A stretch of 64,000 nt of DNA from Nocardioides sp. (GTDB taxonomy: Bacteria; Actinomycetota; Actinomycetes; Propionibacteriales; Nocardioidaceae), in the NCBI RefSeq assembly GCF_030019515.1, contig NZ_JASEEQ010000008.1:162200-226199 (forward strand), in the 5' to 3' direction. Position 1 is the first letter of the stretch; each line of letters opens with the position of its first letter. Below the pieces are notes generated by a model, which saw nothing but the letters and a program-made list of their open reading frames with translations, was not told the DNA's origin and did not search any database. Positions 9,450-17,293 of this stretch are shown here, one piece after another. The position numbers and the translations under genes were made by a program.

Positions 9450-10859
9450 ATGACGGACCTTGCGCATGCCGGAGTGGCCGAGACCGCACGACTGGTGGCG
9501 GGAGGTGAGGTCTCGGCGCGCGGCGCGGTCGAGCTCGCCCTGGCCCGCATCGCGGAGCGCGACCGCGGCCTGAACGCCATCTCGCAGCTGATGGTCGACG
9601 CCGCGATCGCCGAGGCCCAGGCGCGCGACGAGGCGCTGGCCGCCGGCGGTCCGGTCGGGCCGCTGCACGGCGTACCGCTCGTGATCAAGGAGGAGATCGA
9701 CGTCGCCGGCACGGTGACCACGTTCGGCGGCGAGGCCAACTCCACGCCGGCGGCCGCCGACGCCGAGGTGGTACGCCGACTCCGCGTGGCCGGTGCGGTG
9801 ATCGTCGCGAAGACCACCATGCCGGAGTTCGGCGCGTTCCCGTTCACCGAGTCCGCCTCGCGCGGGGTGACCCGCAACCCCTGGGACCGGGGCCGTACCC
9901 CGGGAGGCTCCAGCGGCGGGACCGCTGTGGCGGTGTCGGCCGGCATGGTGCCGGCCGGGATGGGCGGCGACGGCGGCGGCTCGATCCGGATCCCGAGCGC
10001 CAGCTGCGGGCTGTTCGGGCTCAAGCCCCAGCGTGGCCGGGTGACCACCGCGCCGCACCCGCACCTGTGGTGGGCGCTGGGGACGGCCGGGCCGCTGACG
10101 CGCAGCGTGCTCGACAGCGCGCTGGTCTACGACGCGATCCGCGGCAATGTCGACGGTGACCTCTACACCGCCGGCGGCGACGAGCCGTTCGTCGCGGCGG
10201 CCGGCCGCGAGCCCGGCCGGCTGCGGATCGGCTGGTCGGTCAAGCCGGTCAGCCTGGGCGTGCGCCCCGACCCCGTGCACGTGCGCGCCGTCCAGGACAC
10301 CGCGCGGCTGCTGGCCGACCTGGGCCACGACGTCCGCGAGATCGACCCGCGCTACCCCGACCCCACGGCCGCGTTCGTGCCGCAGTTCTTCGCCGGCATC
10401 CGCGCCGAGGCCGACCAGGTCGAGCACTTCGAGCGGCTCGAGCGGCGCACCCGCGAGACCTACCGGCTCGGCTCCTGGGTGACCCAGAAGGTCATCGACG
10501 GCGCCCTGCGCCGGAGCGAGCAGGTGTCGGCGAAGGCGAACCGGGTCTTCGACGGGCCGGACGGCGTCGACGTGCTGCTCACCCCGGCCATCGCGCACCG
10601 GCCGCCGCGGGTCGGCCGCCTCGACGGCGTCGGCACCGTGCGCGCCTCGCTGCGGGCGATGCCCTCGATCGCCTACGCCGCGCTGTGGAACGTCGCCGGC
10701 AACCCGGCCGCGTCGCTGCCGTGCGGCCTCGCCGCGGACGGCCTCCCGGTCGCGGTCCAGCTGGTCGGCCGCACCGACGACGAGGCCACCCTGTTCTCCC
10801 TCTCCGCCCAGCTCGAGGCAGCCCGGCCCTGGCCGCTGGTCGCGGGCGACGCGTCCTGA
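9450..10859 (+). CDS. Amidase (amidase-signature family)
   Basis: A 469-residue hydrolase of the Ser-cisSer-Lys amidase-signature family, which cleaves carboxamides. The catalytic lysine lies in PLVIKEEIDVAG. The glycine/serine-rich signature GGSSGGTAVAVSAGMVPAG is followed by DGGGSIRIPSASCGLFGLKP, which carries the cis-serine and nucleophile region. It is not accompanied by gatB or gatC, so a role as tRNA-Gln amidotransferase subunit A is unlikely and a free amidase is preferred. A TAGCCT box ends 7 nt before the ATG (leaderless). The substrate is unknown. Confidence 0.88.
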   Translation: MTDLAHAGVAETARLVAGGEVSARGAVELALARIAERDRGLNAISQLMVDAAIAEAQARDEALAAGGPVGPLHGVPLVIKEEIDVAGTVTTFGGEANSTPAAADAEVVRRLRVAGAVIVAKTTMPEFGAFPFTESASRGVTRNPWDRGRTPGGSSGGTAVAVSAGMVPAGMGGDGGGSIRIPSASCGLFGLKPQRGRVTTAPHPHLWWALGTAGPLTRSVLDSALVYDAIRGNVDGDLYTAGGDEPFVAAAGREPGRLRIGWSVKPVSLGVRPDPVHVRAVQDTARLLADLGHDVREIDPRYPDPTAAFVPQFFAGIRAEADQVEHFERLERRTRETYRLGSWVTQKVIDGALRRSEQVSAKANRVFDGPDGVDVLLTPAIAHRPPRVGRLDGVGTVRASLRAMPSIAYAALWNVAGNPAASLPCGLAADGLPVAVQLVGRTDDEATLFSLSAQLEAARPWPLVAGDAS

Positions 10860-11100
10860 TGCCGGCCATCGAGGTCGTCGACCTCACCATGACGGACGGC
10901 GAGCTGCGGGCGGTCGACGGCGTGGCCTGACCGTCGGCGAGGGGAGCTCTGCGTCCTCGGCCCCGACGGCGTGGGCAGGACCACGCTGCTGGAGCTGGTC
11001 GAGGGGCTGCGCCGCCCGGTCGCCGGGCCCACGACCCTCCTCGCCGAGCTGGTCTGGCCGGGCAGCCTCGCCGGAGAGCTCCTCGAACGGCCGGGGCTAC
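10860..11100 (+). pseudogene. ABC transporter ATPase, N-terminal remnant (frameshifted)
   Basis: Directly after the amidase, frame 1 reads MPAIEVVDLTMTDGELRAVDGV then a stop, which is the usual opening of an ABC ATPase. In another frame from ~10942 it continues ELCVLGPDGVGRTTLLEL, a Walker A region in which the essential lysine has become arginine, then LVEGLRRPVAGPTTLL. At least two frameshifts separate the pieces. The Q-loop, signature and Walker B are all missing. It is a decayed fragment that ends at the double-hairpin repeat. Confidence 0.7.
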
Positions 11101-11112
11101 CCGGAAAGCCTG

Positions 11113-11169
11113 CACTTATCGGCCGAAGTTTCGGCCGATAAGTGACAACTTCCCCGGGTACCCGGGGAA
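11113..11169. repeat. Dispersed double-hairpin repeat, copy 1
   Basis: Two adjacent palindromes. The first has perfect 15-bp arms (11113-11127 and 11130-11144, core GGCCGAAGTTTCGGCC). The second is a perfect 20-nt palindrome at 11150-11169 centred on CCCGGGTACCCGGG. It lies between a rightward pseudogene and a leftward hydrolase gene, so a bidirectional terminator role is plausible. A second copy in the opposite orientation lies at 27143-27202. Confidence 0.8.
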
Positions 11170-11204
11170 ACCGCCGCCGGCCGAGCCCCGGCCCGGGGTC
11201 AGGT

Positions 11205-12095
11205 TCAGGAGGCGAGCTCGTCGCGCGCGTCCGCCTCGGTGCCGTCGGTCACGAACCCGACCACGCTCGCCACGACCCCGGGGTCGGCCAGTACCCGGTT
11301 GTGCCCGAGCCCGCGGGTCTCCAGGTACGCCGCGCCCGGCCAGTGGGCGGTCAGCTCGCGGGCCGGGCCGGTGCCGACGCTGCGGTCGTCGCGGTCCTGC
11401 ACGACCAGCGCCTCCGGCAGGCCCGGACGCCGGGCGAGCAGCAGGGTCCGGAGCTCGTCGGGGCGGTAGCCGGTGCGCTTCTCGACCAGCCGGTCGGTGT
11501 GCCGCTGGATGCGGTCCCCGAAGCCGAGGAGCCGGCGGAAGTGCGCCGTGAACCCGGGCACGCCGTCGACCGGCGCGACCAGCACCACCCGCTCGGCGGT
11601 GAACCAGCCGTCGCGCAGCGCGAGCAGCAGGGACAGGGTGCCCAGCGAGTGGGCGACGACCGCCCGCGCCGGGCCGAACTCGGCGACGACGGCGTCCAGG
11701 GCCTGGCCGAGCTCGACCGCGTCGGTCGTCTCCGATCCGTGCAGGCCGGCGTCCGAGCGGCCGTGGGAGGGCCCGTCGTACGCCACCACCCGGTGCCCGG
11801 CGGCGACCAGCGGCTCGACGAAGTGCCGCATCTGGTCGCCGTTGCCGCCCCAGCCGTGCACCAGGTAGACCGGCGCCCCCTCGCCCCAGACCTGGCCGCG
11901 CAGGGTGCGCCCCTGCCAGCGCACCTCGAACGGGGTGCCGGTCGGCGCGACCAGCGGCATCCCGCGGGGGATGCGGAACCAGAGCCGCATCACCAGCCGG
12001 GCGCCCAGCGCCGGCGCCATCCGGTCGAGTGCGCCGAAGCCGGCGTGGGTAAGAGTACGAACGATCGTGCTTTTCAACGAGCCTGACGATGCCAT
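11205..12095 (-). CDS. Alpha/beta hydrolase
   Basis: A 296-residue alpha/beta-hydrolase-fold enzyme. The oxyanion-hole motif is VYLVHGWGGNGDQM, the nucleophile elbow AHSLG (serine), and the C-terminal catalytic histidine lies in GLGHNRVL. It hydrolyses an ester, amide or similar bond; the substrate is unknown. A good ribosome binding site (GAGAGGA) lies 7 nt before the ATG. It follows the TetR gene by 46 bp on the same strand and is probably in the same operon, so the regulator may control it. Confidence 0.85.
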   Translation of the reverse strand: MASSGSLKSTIVRTLTHAGFGALDRMAPALGARLVMRLWFRIPRGMPLVAPTGTPFEVRWQGRTLRGQVWGEGAPVYLVHGWGGNGDQMRHFVEPLVAAGHRVVAYDGPSHGRSDAGLHGSETTDAVELGQALDAVVAEFGPARAVVAHSLGTLSLLLALRDGWFTAERVVLVAPVDGVPGFTAHFRRLLGFGDRIQRHTDRLVEKRTGYRPDELRTLLLARRPGLPEALVVQDRDDRSVGTGPARELTAHWPGAAYLETRGLGHNRVLADPGVVASVVGFVTDGTEADARDELAS

Positions 12096-12141
12096 GACGG
12101 GTTCCTCTCGGGAGCGGGTGCGGGGTCGGGGGTGTCGGGGG

Positions 12142-12732
12142 TCAGCGCGGGCGGGCCGACGCGACGAGCCGCTCGAAGGCGGTGCGCGCGCGATCGGTGG
12201 CGTCGGGGGCGCGCAGCATCCGGCAGCTGTAGTGGTGGGCGAGGATGATCCCCTGGAGCTCGAAGGCGAACTGCTCGAGGTCGAGGTCGGCGGCGAGGTC
12301 GCCCTCGGCGACCGCCGTCGCCACGATCGTCATCACGGTCTCGGCCTTGTCGCGCTCCGAGCGGAGCAGCTCATCGCGGACCGGCCCCTCCTGATCGTCG
12401 AACTCGCTGACGGCGTCGATGAACAGGCAGCCGCCGGCGAACCCGCCCTGCTGCCAGGCCAGCCAGTGCTCGAAGAGCGCGCGGACCCGCTGGTCGCCGC
12501 GGGGCGTCGCGAGGGTCGGGCGCAGCACCCGATCGACGAAGCGCTCCCGGGCGCGGCCCAGCACGCCGATCTGGAGCGCCTCCTTGGAGGCGAAGTGGCC
12601 GAACAGGCCGCTCTTGGAGAGTCCGGTCTGCGTGGCGAGGGTGCCGATCGTCAGCCCACCGAGACCGACCCGGGAGGCCAGGTCCGCCGCCTCGTCGAGG
12701 ATCGCGGTGCGGGTCTCGGTGCCCTTGGTCAT
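12142..12732 (-). CDS. TetR-family transcriptional regulator
   Basis: A 196-residue repressor. The N-terminal helix-turn-helix spans about residues 8-55 (TRTAILDEAADLASRVG, then LATQTGLSKSGLFGHFASKE), and the rest is the ligand-binding domain. It is upstream of an alpha/beta hydrolase in the same direction and divergent from a short-chain dehydrogenase, a common arrangement in which the regulator controls one or both neighbours. The predicted promoter has -35 and -10 boxes with only six bases between the -10 and the ATG. Confidence 0.9.
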   Translation of the reverse strand: MTKGTETRTAILDEAADLASRVGLGGLTIGTLATQTGLSKSGLFGHFASKEALQIGVLGRARERFVDRVLRPTLATPRGDQRVRALFEHWLAWQQGGFAGGCLFIDAVSEFDDQEGPVRDELLRSERDKAETVMTIVATAVAEGDLAADLDLEQFAFELQGIILAHHYSCRMLRAPDATDRARTAFERLVASARPR

Positions 12733-12738
12733 TGGCCA

Positions 12739-12767
12739 AGAAAAGCACGACCGTTCGGATGCGTCAA
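12739..12767 (-). promoter_or_regulatory. Predicted tetR promoter in the divergent region
   Basis: On the reverse strand TTGACG (12767-12762) is followed after exactly 17 bp by TTTTCT (12744-12739), and the ATG comes six bases later. The spacer holds CCGAACGGTCG, a CG-rich half-palindromic stretch of the kind TetR proteins bind. Autoregulation is plausible but inferred. Confidence 0.5.
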
Positions 12768-12809
12768 GGGCCCGGCGCTCGCGCGGCGGGGCTCCGCTAC
12801 CGTCCTGCC

Positions 12810-13676
12810 ATGGGACTGCTCCTCGCCACCCCGCGGGCCCGCGCCGCCCGGGCGCTGCGCCGGCTGGTCCACGACCCGGGCAGCCCGCTCGCCGGGCGCA
12901 CCGTGCTGGTCACCGGGGCGTCCTCCGGGATCGGGGAGGCCACCGCGCTGGCCGTGGCCCGGGCCGGAGCCACCGTGCTGCTCGTGGCGCGCCGGCCCGA
13001 GGAGCTCGAGCGGGTCCGCCAGGAGATCGAGGAGACCGGTGGCCGCGCCGCGGCGTACCCCTGCGACCTGACCGACGGTGATGCCGTCGACACGCTGGTC
13101 GCGCAGGTGCTGGCCGCGCACGGCGCGGTCGACTACCTGGTCAACAACGCGGGCCGCTCGATCCGGCGGTCCCTGGACCTGACCCAGGACCGCTTCCACG
13201 ACTTCGAGCGCACCATGGCGATCAACTACTTCGGCCCGGTGCGGCTGACCATGGGGCTGTTGCCGGCGATGCGCGAGCAGGGCTTCGGGCACGTCGTCAA
13301 CGTGCTCAGCTGGGGCGTGCAGATGAAGGCGCCGAAGTTCAGCGCCTACCTCGCCTCCAAGACGGCGCTCGACACCTGGAGCCGGATCGCCGGGCGCGAG
13401 ACCTACGGCGACGGCGTCACCTTCACCAACATCCGCTTCTCGCTGGTGCGCACGGCGATGTCCGCGCCGACCGAGGCGTACGCCGGCCGGGGTGCCAGCC
13501 CCGAGCAGGCGGCCGCCCGGGTGGTGCGCGCGCTGGAGGACCGGCCGGTGACGGTGAACACCCCCGCCGGCGACGTCGGCGAGCTGCTGAACATCCTGGC
13601 GCCCCGCCTCAGCGACTGGCTCTTCCACCGCTTCGACGCGATGTTCCCCGACTCCAGGGCCGCCCGCGGCGAGTGA
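12810..13676 (+). CDS. Short-chain dehydrogenase/reductase (SDR)
   Basis: A 288-residue NAD(P)-dependent oxidoreductase. The Rossmann glycine motif is TGASSGIG (near residue 37), the NNAG motif VNNAGRS, and the active site YLASK with an upstream serine in VNVLSWG. The arginine after the glycine region (LLVARRPEEL) suggests NADP(H). I chose ATG 12810 because TACCGT ends six bases before it (leaderless) and an earlier in-frame ATG at 12732 would run through the divergent promoter. The C-terminal region resembles acyl-CoA/fatty aldehyde-type SDRs; the exact substrate is uncertain. Confidence 0.88.
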   Translation: MGLLLATPRARAARALRRLVHDPGSPLAGRTVLVTGASSGIGEATALAVARAGATVLLVARRPEELERVRQEIEETGGRAAAYPCDLTDGDAVDTLVAQVLAAHGAVDYLVNNAGRSIRRSLDLTQDRFHDFERTMAINYFGPVRLTMGLLPAMREQGFGHVVNVLSWGVQMKAPKFSAYLASKTALDTWSRIAGRETYGDGVTFTNIRFSLVRTAMSAPTEAYAGRGASPEQAAARVVRALEDRPVTVNTPAGDVGELLNILAPRLSDWLFHRFDAMFPDSRAARGE

Positions 13677-13718
13677 CCCGTCTGCTGTAACGCCGTGTTA
13701 CCGCGAGGAGGCGGCCGC

Positions 13719-14480
13719 TCAGGCCCGCTCGGACCCGACGATGCTGAGCTGCACCCCGGCGGGGTCGGCGAGCACCGCGAGCCGGCCGTACGGCGTGTCG
13801 TGCGGGCCGGTGTCCGGCAGCCGGCTGCCGCCGAGCTCGAGGGCACGCGCCAGCGTGGCGTCCGCGTCCTCGACCTGGATGTAGAACACCCAGGCCGACG
13901 GCTGGCCGTCGAAGTGCCCGGTCGCGTCCATGATGCCGGCGAGCGCGTCCTCGTCCCTGCCCAGCGTCGTGTACCGGAACTCCGGGGTGTCGCTCATCGT
14001 GTGGGTCGACCAGCCGAACACGTCGCGGTAGAACGCGATGGCCGCCGGGTAGTCGGTGGTGTGCAGTTCGAACCACGACGGCGCCCCGGTCTCGGCGCGT
14101 ACCGCGGTGCCCTCGAACTCCAGCGGCTGCCAGACGCCGACCGCGGCGCCGGCGGGGTCGGCGACCACCGCCATGTGGCCCAGGTCGCCGACCTGCATCG
14201 GCTCGACGAGCACCTGCCCGCCGTGCTGCCGGGCGGCCGCGACGGTGGCCGCCGCATCGGCGCTGCGGAGGTAGATCGACCAGGTGTCGGGGGCGCCGAT
14301 CTCGTTGCGCATCAGCCCGGCGACCGGCGCGCCGTCGCGCAGGAACTGCGCGTAGCCGCCGTACTCCGGGCCGCTGTCCTGCACGGTCCAGCCGAACAGC
14401 TCGCCGTAGAACGAGCGGGCGGTGTCGGTGTCGGTCGTGAACAGCTCGATCCAGGTCGGCGCTCCGGGGACGTTGCTCAT
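13719..14480 (-). CDS. Two-domain VOC (glyoxalase/bleomycin-resistance fold) protein
   Basis: A 253-residue protein made of two tandem VOC modules. Module one begins PTWIELFTTDTDTARSFYGELFGW and module two PSWFELHTTDYPAAIAFYRDVFGW (split by a few residues from each other's ends), so the halves are internal duplicates. Proteins of this type in actinobacteria are annotated as hydroxylase- or CFP30B-like; a reaction cannot be assigned. A strong ribosome binding site (TGAGGAG) precedes the ATG. It lies downstream of ku on the same strand with a 113-bp gap and convergent to the SDR. Confidence 0.82.
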   Translation of the reverse strand: MSNVPGAPTWIELFTTDTDTARSFYGELFGWTVQDSGPEYGGYAQFLRDGAPVAGLMRNEIGAPDTWSIYLRSADAAATVAAARQHGGQVLVEPMQVGDLGHMAVVADPAGAAVGVWQPLEFEGTAVRAETGAPSWFELHTTDYPAAIAFYRDVFGWSTHTMSDTPEFRYTTLGRDEDALAGIMDATGHFDGQPSAWVFYIQVEDADATLARALELGGSRLPDTGPHDTPYGRLAVLADPAGVQLSIVGSERA

Positions 14481-14593
14481 CGTCGGCTCCTCAGGGTCGT
14501 GGGCGTCGGGGTCCGTCCTGGATACGACCGGGCGAGGCCGCCGTTCTCATCGGCCCGGTGCCACCGGATCCGCCACTCCCGACGACCCGGCCG

Positions 14594-15547
14594 TCAGCTC
14601 GCCTTGCGGGCCGCGGTCCTCTTGGCGGGCTTCTTGGCCGCTGCCTTCTTCGCGGGCGCCTTCTTGGCGGTCTTGTTGGCGGGCTTCTTGGCGGCCGCCT
14701 TCCTCGCCGGCTCCTGCTCCTCGTCGGCCTCGCCCGCCCCGCCCTCCGCTGCGGGGGTCTCCCCGCGAGCGGACTTGGCCGCGTCGACGGAGCGCTGCAG
14801 GGCGGCCAGCAGGTCGACGACCTCGCCGGAGGACTTGGTCGACGTCGGCGTCCGCTTGACCTCGCCGCCCTCGACCTTGGTCTTCACGAGCGCCTCGACG
14901 GCCTCGGCGTAGTCGTCCTCGAACTCCGCGGGGTCGAAGTCGCCGGCGAGCGTCTCGACCAGCATGTTCGCCATCTTGACCTCGGCGGGCTTCACCGTGC
15001 CGGCGTCCACCGAGAAGTCCGGGGTGCGGACCTCGTCGGGCCACATCATCGTCTGCAGCACGATCACCTGTCCGTTCTCGGAGTCCTTCACCCGCAGCAC
15101 CCCGACCGTGGTCCGCTGGCGCAGCGCGACGGTGACCACGGCCATCCGGTCGGCGTCCAGCAGCGCCTGGCGCAGCAGCGCGTAGGGCTTGGCGCCGGAC
15201 TTCTCCGGCTCGAGGTAGTACGACTTCTCGAACAGCATCGGGTCGATCTGCTCGGACGGCACGAACTTCTCGACCGCGATCTCGCGCGACGACGTCGACG
15301 GCAGCTCGGCCAGGTCGTCGTCGGTGAGGACCACCATCTCGCCGTCCTCGGTCTCGTAGCCCTTGGCGATGTCGGCGTACGCGACCTCCTCGCCGTCCAG
15401 CGAGCACACCCGCTGGTACTTGATCCGCCCGCCGTCCTTGGCGTGGACCTGGCGGAACGAGACGTCGTGGGACTCCGTGGCGGCGTACAGCTTCACGGGC
15501 ACGCTGACGAGCCCGAACGACACTGCGCCCTTCCAGATCGCACGCAT
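14594..15547 (-). CDS. ku: Non-homologous end-joining DNA-binding protein Ku
   Basis: Bacterial Ku binds double-strand ends as a homodimer and recruits the NHEJ ligase. The protein opens MRAIWKGAVSFGLVSVPVKLY, the hallmark of the family, and has the Ku core over residues ~1-260. The last ~60 residues are a Lys/Ala/Pro-rich tail (repeats of AKK and KKPA), the kind of extension known to modulate DNA binding in actinobacterial Ku. ATG 15547 is preferred over ATG 15553, because AGGAGG is 6 nt before the former and abuts the latter. It is divergent from the ligase gene, with under 100 bp between starts. Confidence 0.95.
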   Translation of the reverse strand: MRAIWKGAVSFGLVSVPVKLYAATESHDVSFRQVHAKDGGRIKYQRVCSLDGEEVAYADIAKGYETEDGEMVVLTDDDLAELPSTSSREIAVEKFVPSEQIDPMLFEKSYYLEPEKSGAKPYALLRQALLDADRMAVVTVALRQRTTVGVLRVKDSENGQVIVLQTMMWPDEVRTPDFSVDAGTVKPAEVKMANMLVETLAGDFDPAEFEDDYAEAVEALVKTKVEGGEVKRTPTSTKSSGEVVDLLAALQRSVDAAKSARGETPAAEGGAGEADEEQEPARKAAAKKPANKTAKKAPAKKAAAKKPAKRTAARKAS

Positions 15548-15640
15548 CCGCATCCTCCTCCAAGGGGTGGTGCCCAGTGTGACTCATGGGAATGCCTGCA
15601 GTCATCGGTCGGGCGGCACCGGTCGGGCAGGATGGGGCGC

Positions 15641-16567
15641 ATGCGCCCGATGCTCGCCACCCACGGCCGGCAGGTCCCGACCGGCGAGGCCTGGGCGCAC
15701 GAGGTGAAGTGGGACGGGGTCCGCGCGCTGACCGAGGTGCGCGACGGCGTGCTCCGGATGACCAGCCGCAACGAGAACGCGATCACGATCGCCTGGCCCG
15801 AGCTCGCGACCAGCCCGCTCGGCGACCGCGACCTGCTCGTGGACGGCGAGATCATCGCGCTCAACGAGCGCGGGCTGCCGGACTTCCGCACCCTCCAGGA
15901 CCGGATGCACGTGCGCAAGGCGGCCAGCGCGGCCCGGCTCTCGCGGGCGGTGCCCGCGACCTACATGGTCTTCGACCTGCTCCGGATCGACGGCCGCGAC
16001 CTGACCGGCGAGCCGCTCGACGTACGCCGGGAGCTGCTCGCCGGGCTCGGCCTCGACGGCACCTGGCAGGTGCCGGCCGCCTACGACGACGGGGCGATGC
16101 TCTTCGAGGCGACCCTGCAGCAGGGCTTCGAGGGCATCGTCAGCAAGCGCCGCCGCTCCACCTACGTGTTCGGCGAGCGCTCGTCGCACTGGCAGAAGTT
16201 CGCCCACCGGCACCGGGTCTCCTACGTGGTCGGCGGCTGGCGACCCCAGGAGGGCACCGTCGACCGGCTCGCCTCGTTGCTCGTGGGGGAGCCGACCGCC
16301 GACGGGCTGCTCTACCGTGGCCGGGTGGGCAGCGGGATCGGGCCGAGGCAGGGACGGGCACTGGCCGGGCTGGTCACCGGGCTCGGCCGCGGCGACAGCC
16401 CCTTCGCCGACGAGGTGCCGCGCGTGGACGCGCAGGGCACCCGGTGGCTGGAGCCGGTCCTGGTCGTGGACATCGACACCCACGGTCGCGGGTACCAGCG
16501 CCTGCGCCAGCCCTCGTTCCAGGGGGTTCGCTCCGACCTGACCCCGGAGGACCTGTGCCGACCCTGA
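15641..16567 (+). CDS. ligD: ATP-dependent DNA ligase, LigD ligase-domain type
   Basis: Seals DNA nicks in NHEJ using ATP. Nucleotidyltransferase motif I is EVKWDG with K23 as the adenylated lysine. Motif III is YMVFDLLRIDG, motif IV EGIVSKRR and motif V around HWQKFAHR. A C-terminal OB-fold region follows. At 308 residues it corresponds only to the ligase domain of multidomain LigD; the polymerase domain is a separate gene at 17294 and no 3'-phosphoesterase domain is seen nearby. The start is set by CAGGAT ending 7 nt before ATG 15641; ATG 15632 is the alternative. Confidence 0.9.
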   Translation: MRPMLATHGRQVPTGEAWAHEVKWDGVRALTEVRDGVLRMTSRNENAITIAWPELATSPLGDRDLLVDGEIIALNERGLPDFRTLQDRMHVRKAASAARLSRAVPATYMVFDLLRIDGRDLTGEPLDVRRELLAGLGLDGTWQVPAAYDDGAMLFEATLQQGFEGIVSKRRRSTYVFGERSSHWQKFAHRHRVSYVVGGWRPQEGTVDRLASLLVGEPTADGLLYRGRVGSGIGPRQGRALAGLVTGLGRGDSPFADEVPRVDAQGTRWLEPVLVVDIDTHGRGYQRLRQPSFQGVRSDLTPEDLCRP

Positions 16568-17292
16568 TGACCCGTCCGCGAGCCCGCTCGCTCCTGCTGC
16601 CGCTCCTGGCCACTGCGCTGCTCGTTCCGGCCCCCGCGCTGCTCGCCCCGGCCCCCGCGCAGGCAGCATCCGACCACGTCCGCCTCGACGGCGTCGACGT
16701 ACGCCTGCGCGCCGGCACCACCCAGGTCGTCACGGTCAACCACACCCGCGGCTACCGGGCGCGGGTGACCTGGTGGGTCCGGACCGGCGAGGGCTGGCAG
16801 AAGCGGATGCGGGCCACCGACGGCCGGATCGGGTACGGCGGGCTGGTGGTCGGCCGGCACCGCCGGCAGGGCACCGGCACCACCCCGCTGGGCAGCTACG
16901 ACCTGCCCTCGGCGTTCGGCACCCACCGCGCCCGGCCGGCCTGGGACATCGACTACCGCAGGATCCGGGCCGGCGACTTCTGGGTCCAGGACAACGCCTC
17001 CAACTTCTACAACCGGTACCGGAACATGCGCCAGGGCGGCTTCCGGTGGCGACTGCCGGCCAGCGACCCGGACTCCTCCGAGCGGCTCTCGGACTACCCC
17101 GTCCAGTACGAGTGGTCGATCGTCACCGGCTTCAACGGCCGCCAGGTCCGCCACCGCGGCTCGGGGATCTTCCTGCACGTCAACGGCTCCGGTGCGACCG
17201 CCGGCTGCGTGAGCGCGCCGCGCTGGTTCATCAAGTCGCTGATCAACCGCCTCGACCCGGACCGGAAGCCCGTGATCGCGATCGGCCGCTGA
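16567..17292 (+). CDS. Secreted L,D-transpeptidase-like (YkuD-fold) protein
   Basis: A 241-residue exported protein. A signal peptide (arginine-rich start, LLLPLLATALLVPAPALL, cleavage after AQA) precedes a domain ending with SGIFLHVNGSGATAGCVS. This matches the HxxG...GC catalytic signature of YkuD-type L,D-transpeptidases (H204 and C214). Such enzymes cross-link peptidoglycan or hydrolyse related bonds; members of this subgroup are poorly characterised. Its ATG shares one base with the ligase stop, and the polymerase gene starts two bases after its own stop. It is thus embedded in the NHEJ operon, although it acts outside the membrane. Confidence 0.82.
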   Translation: MTRPRARSLLLPLLATALLVPAPALLAPAPAQAASDHVRLDGVDVRLRAGTTQVVTVNHTRGYRARVTWWVRTGEGWQKRMRATDGRIGYGGLVVGRHRRQGTGTTPLGSYDLPSAFGTHRARPAWDIDYRRIRAGDFWVQDNASNFYNRYRNMRQGGFRWRLPASDPDSSERLSDYPVQYEWSIVTGFNGRQVRHRGSGIFLHVNGSGATAGCVSAPRWFIKSLINRLDPDRKPVIAIGR

Positions 17293-17293
17293 C

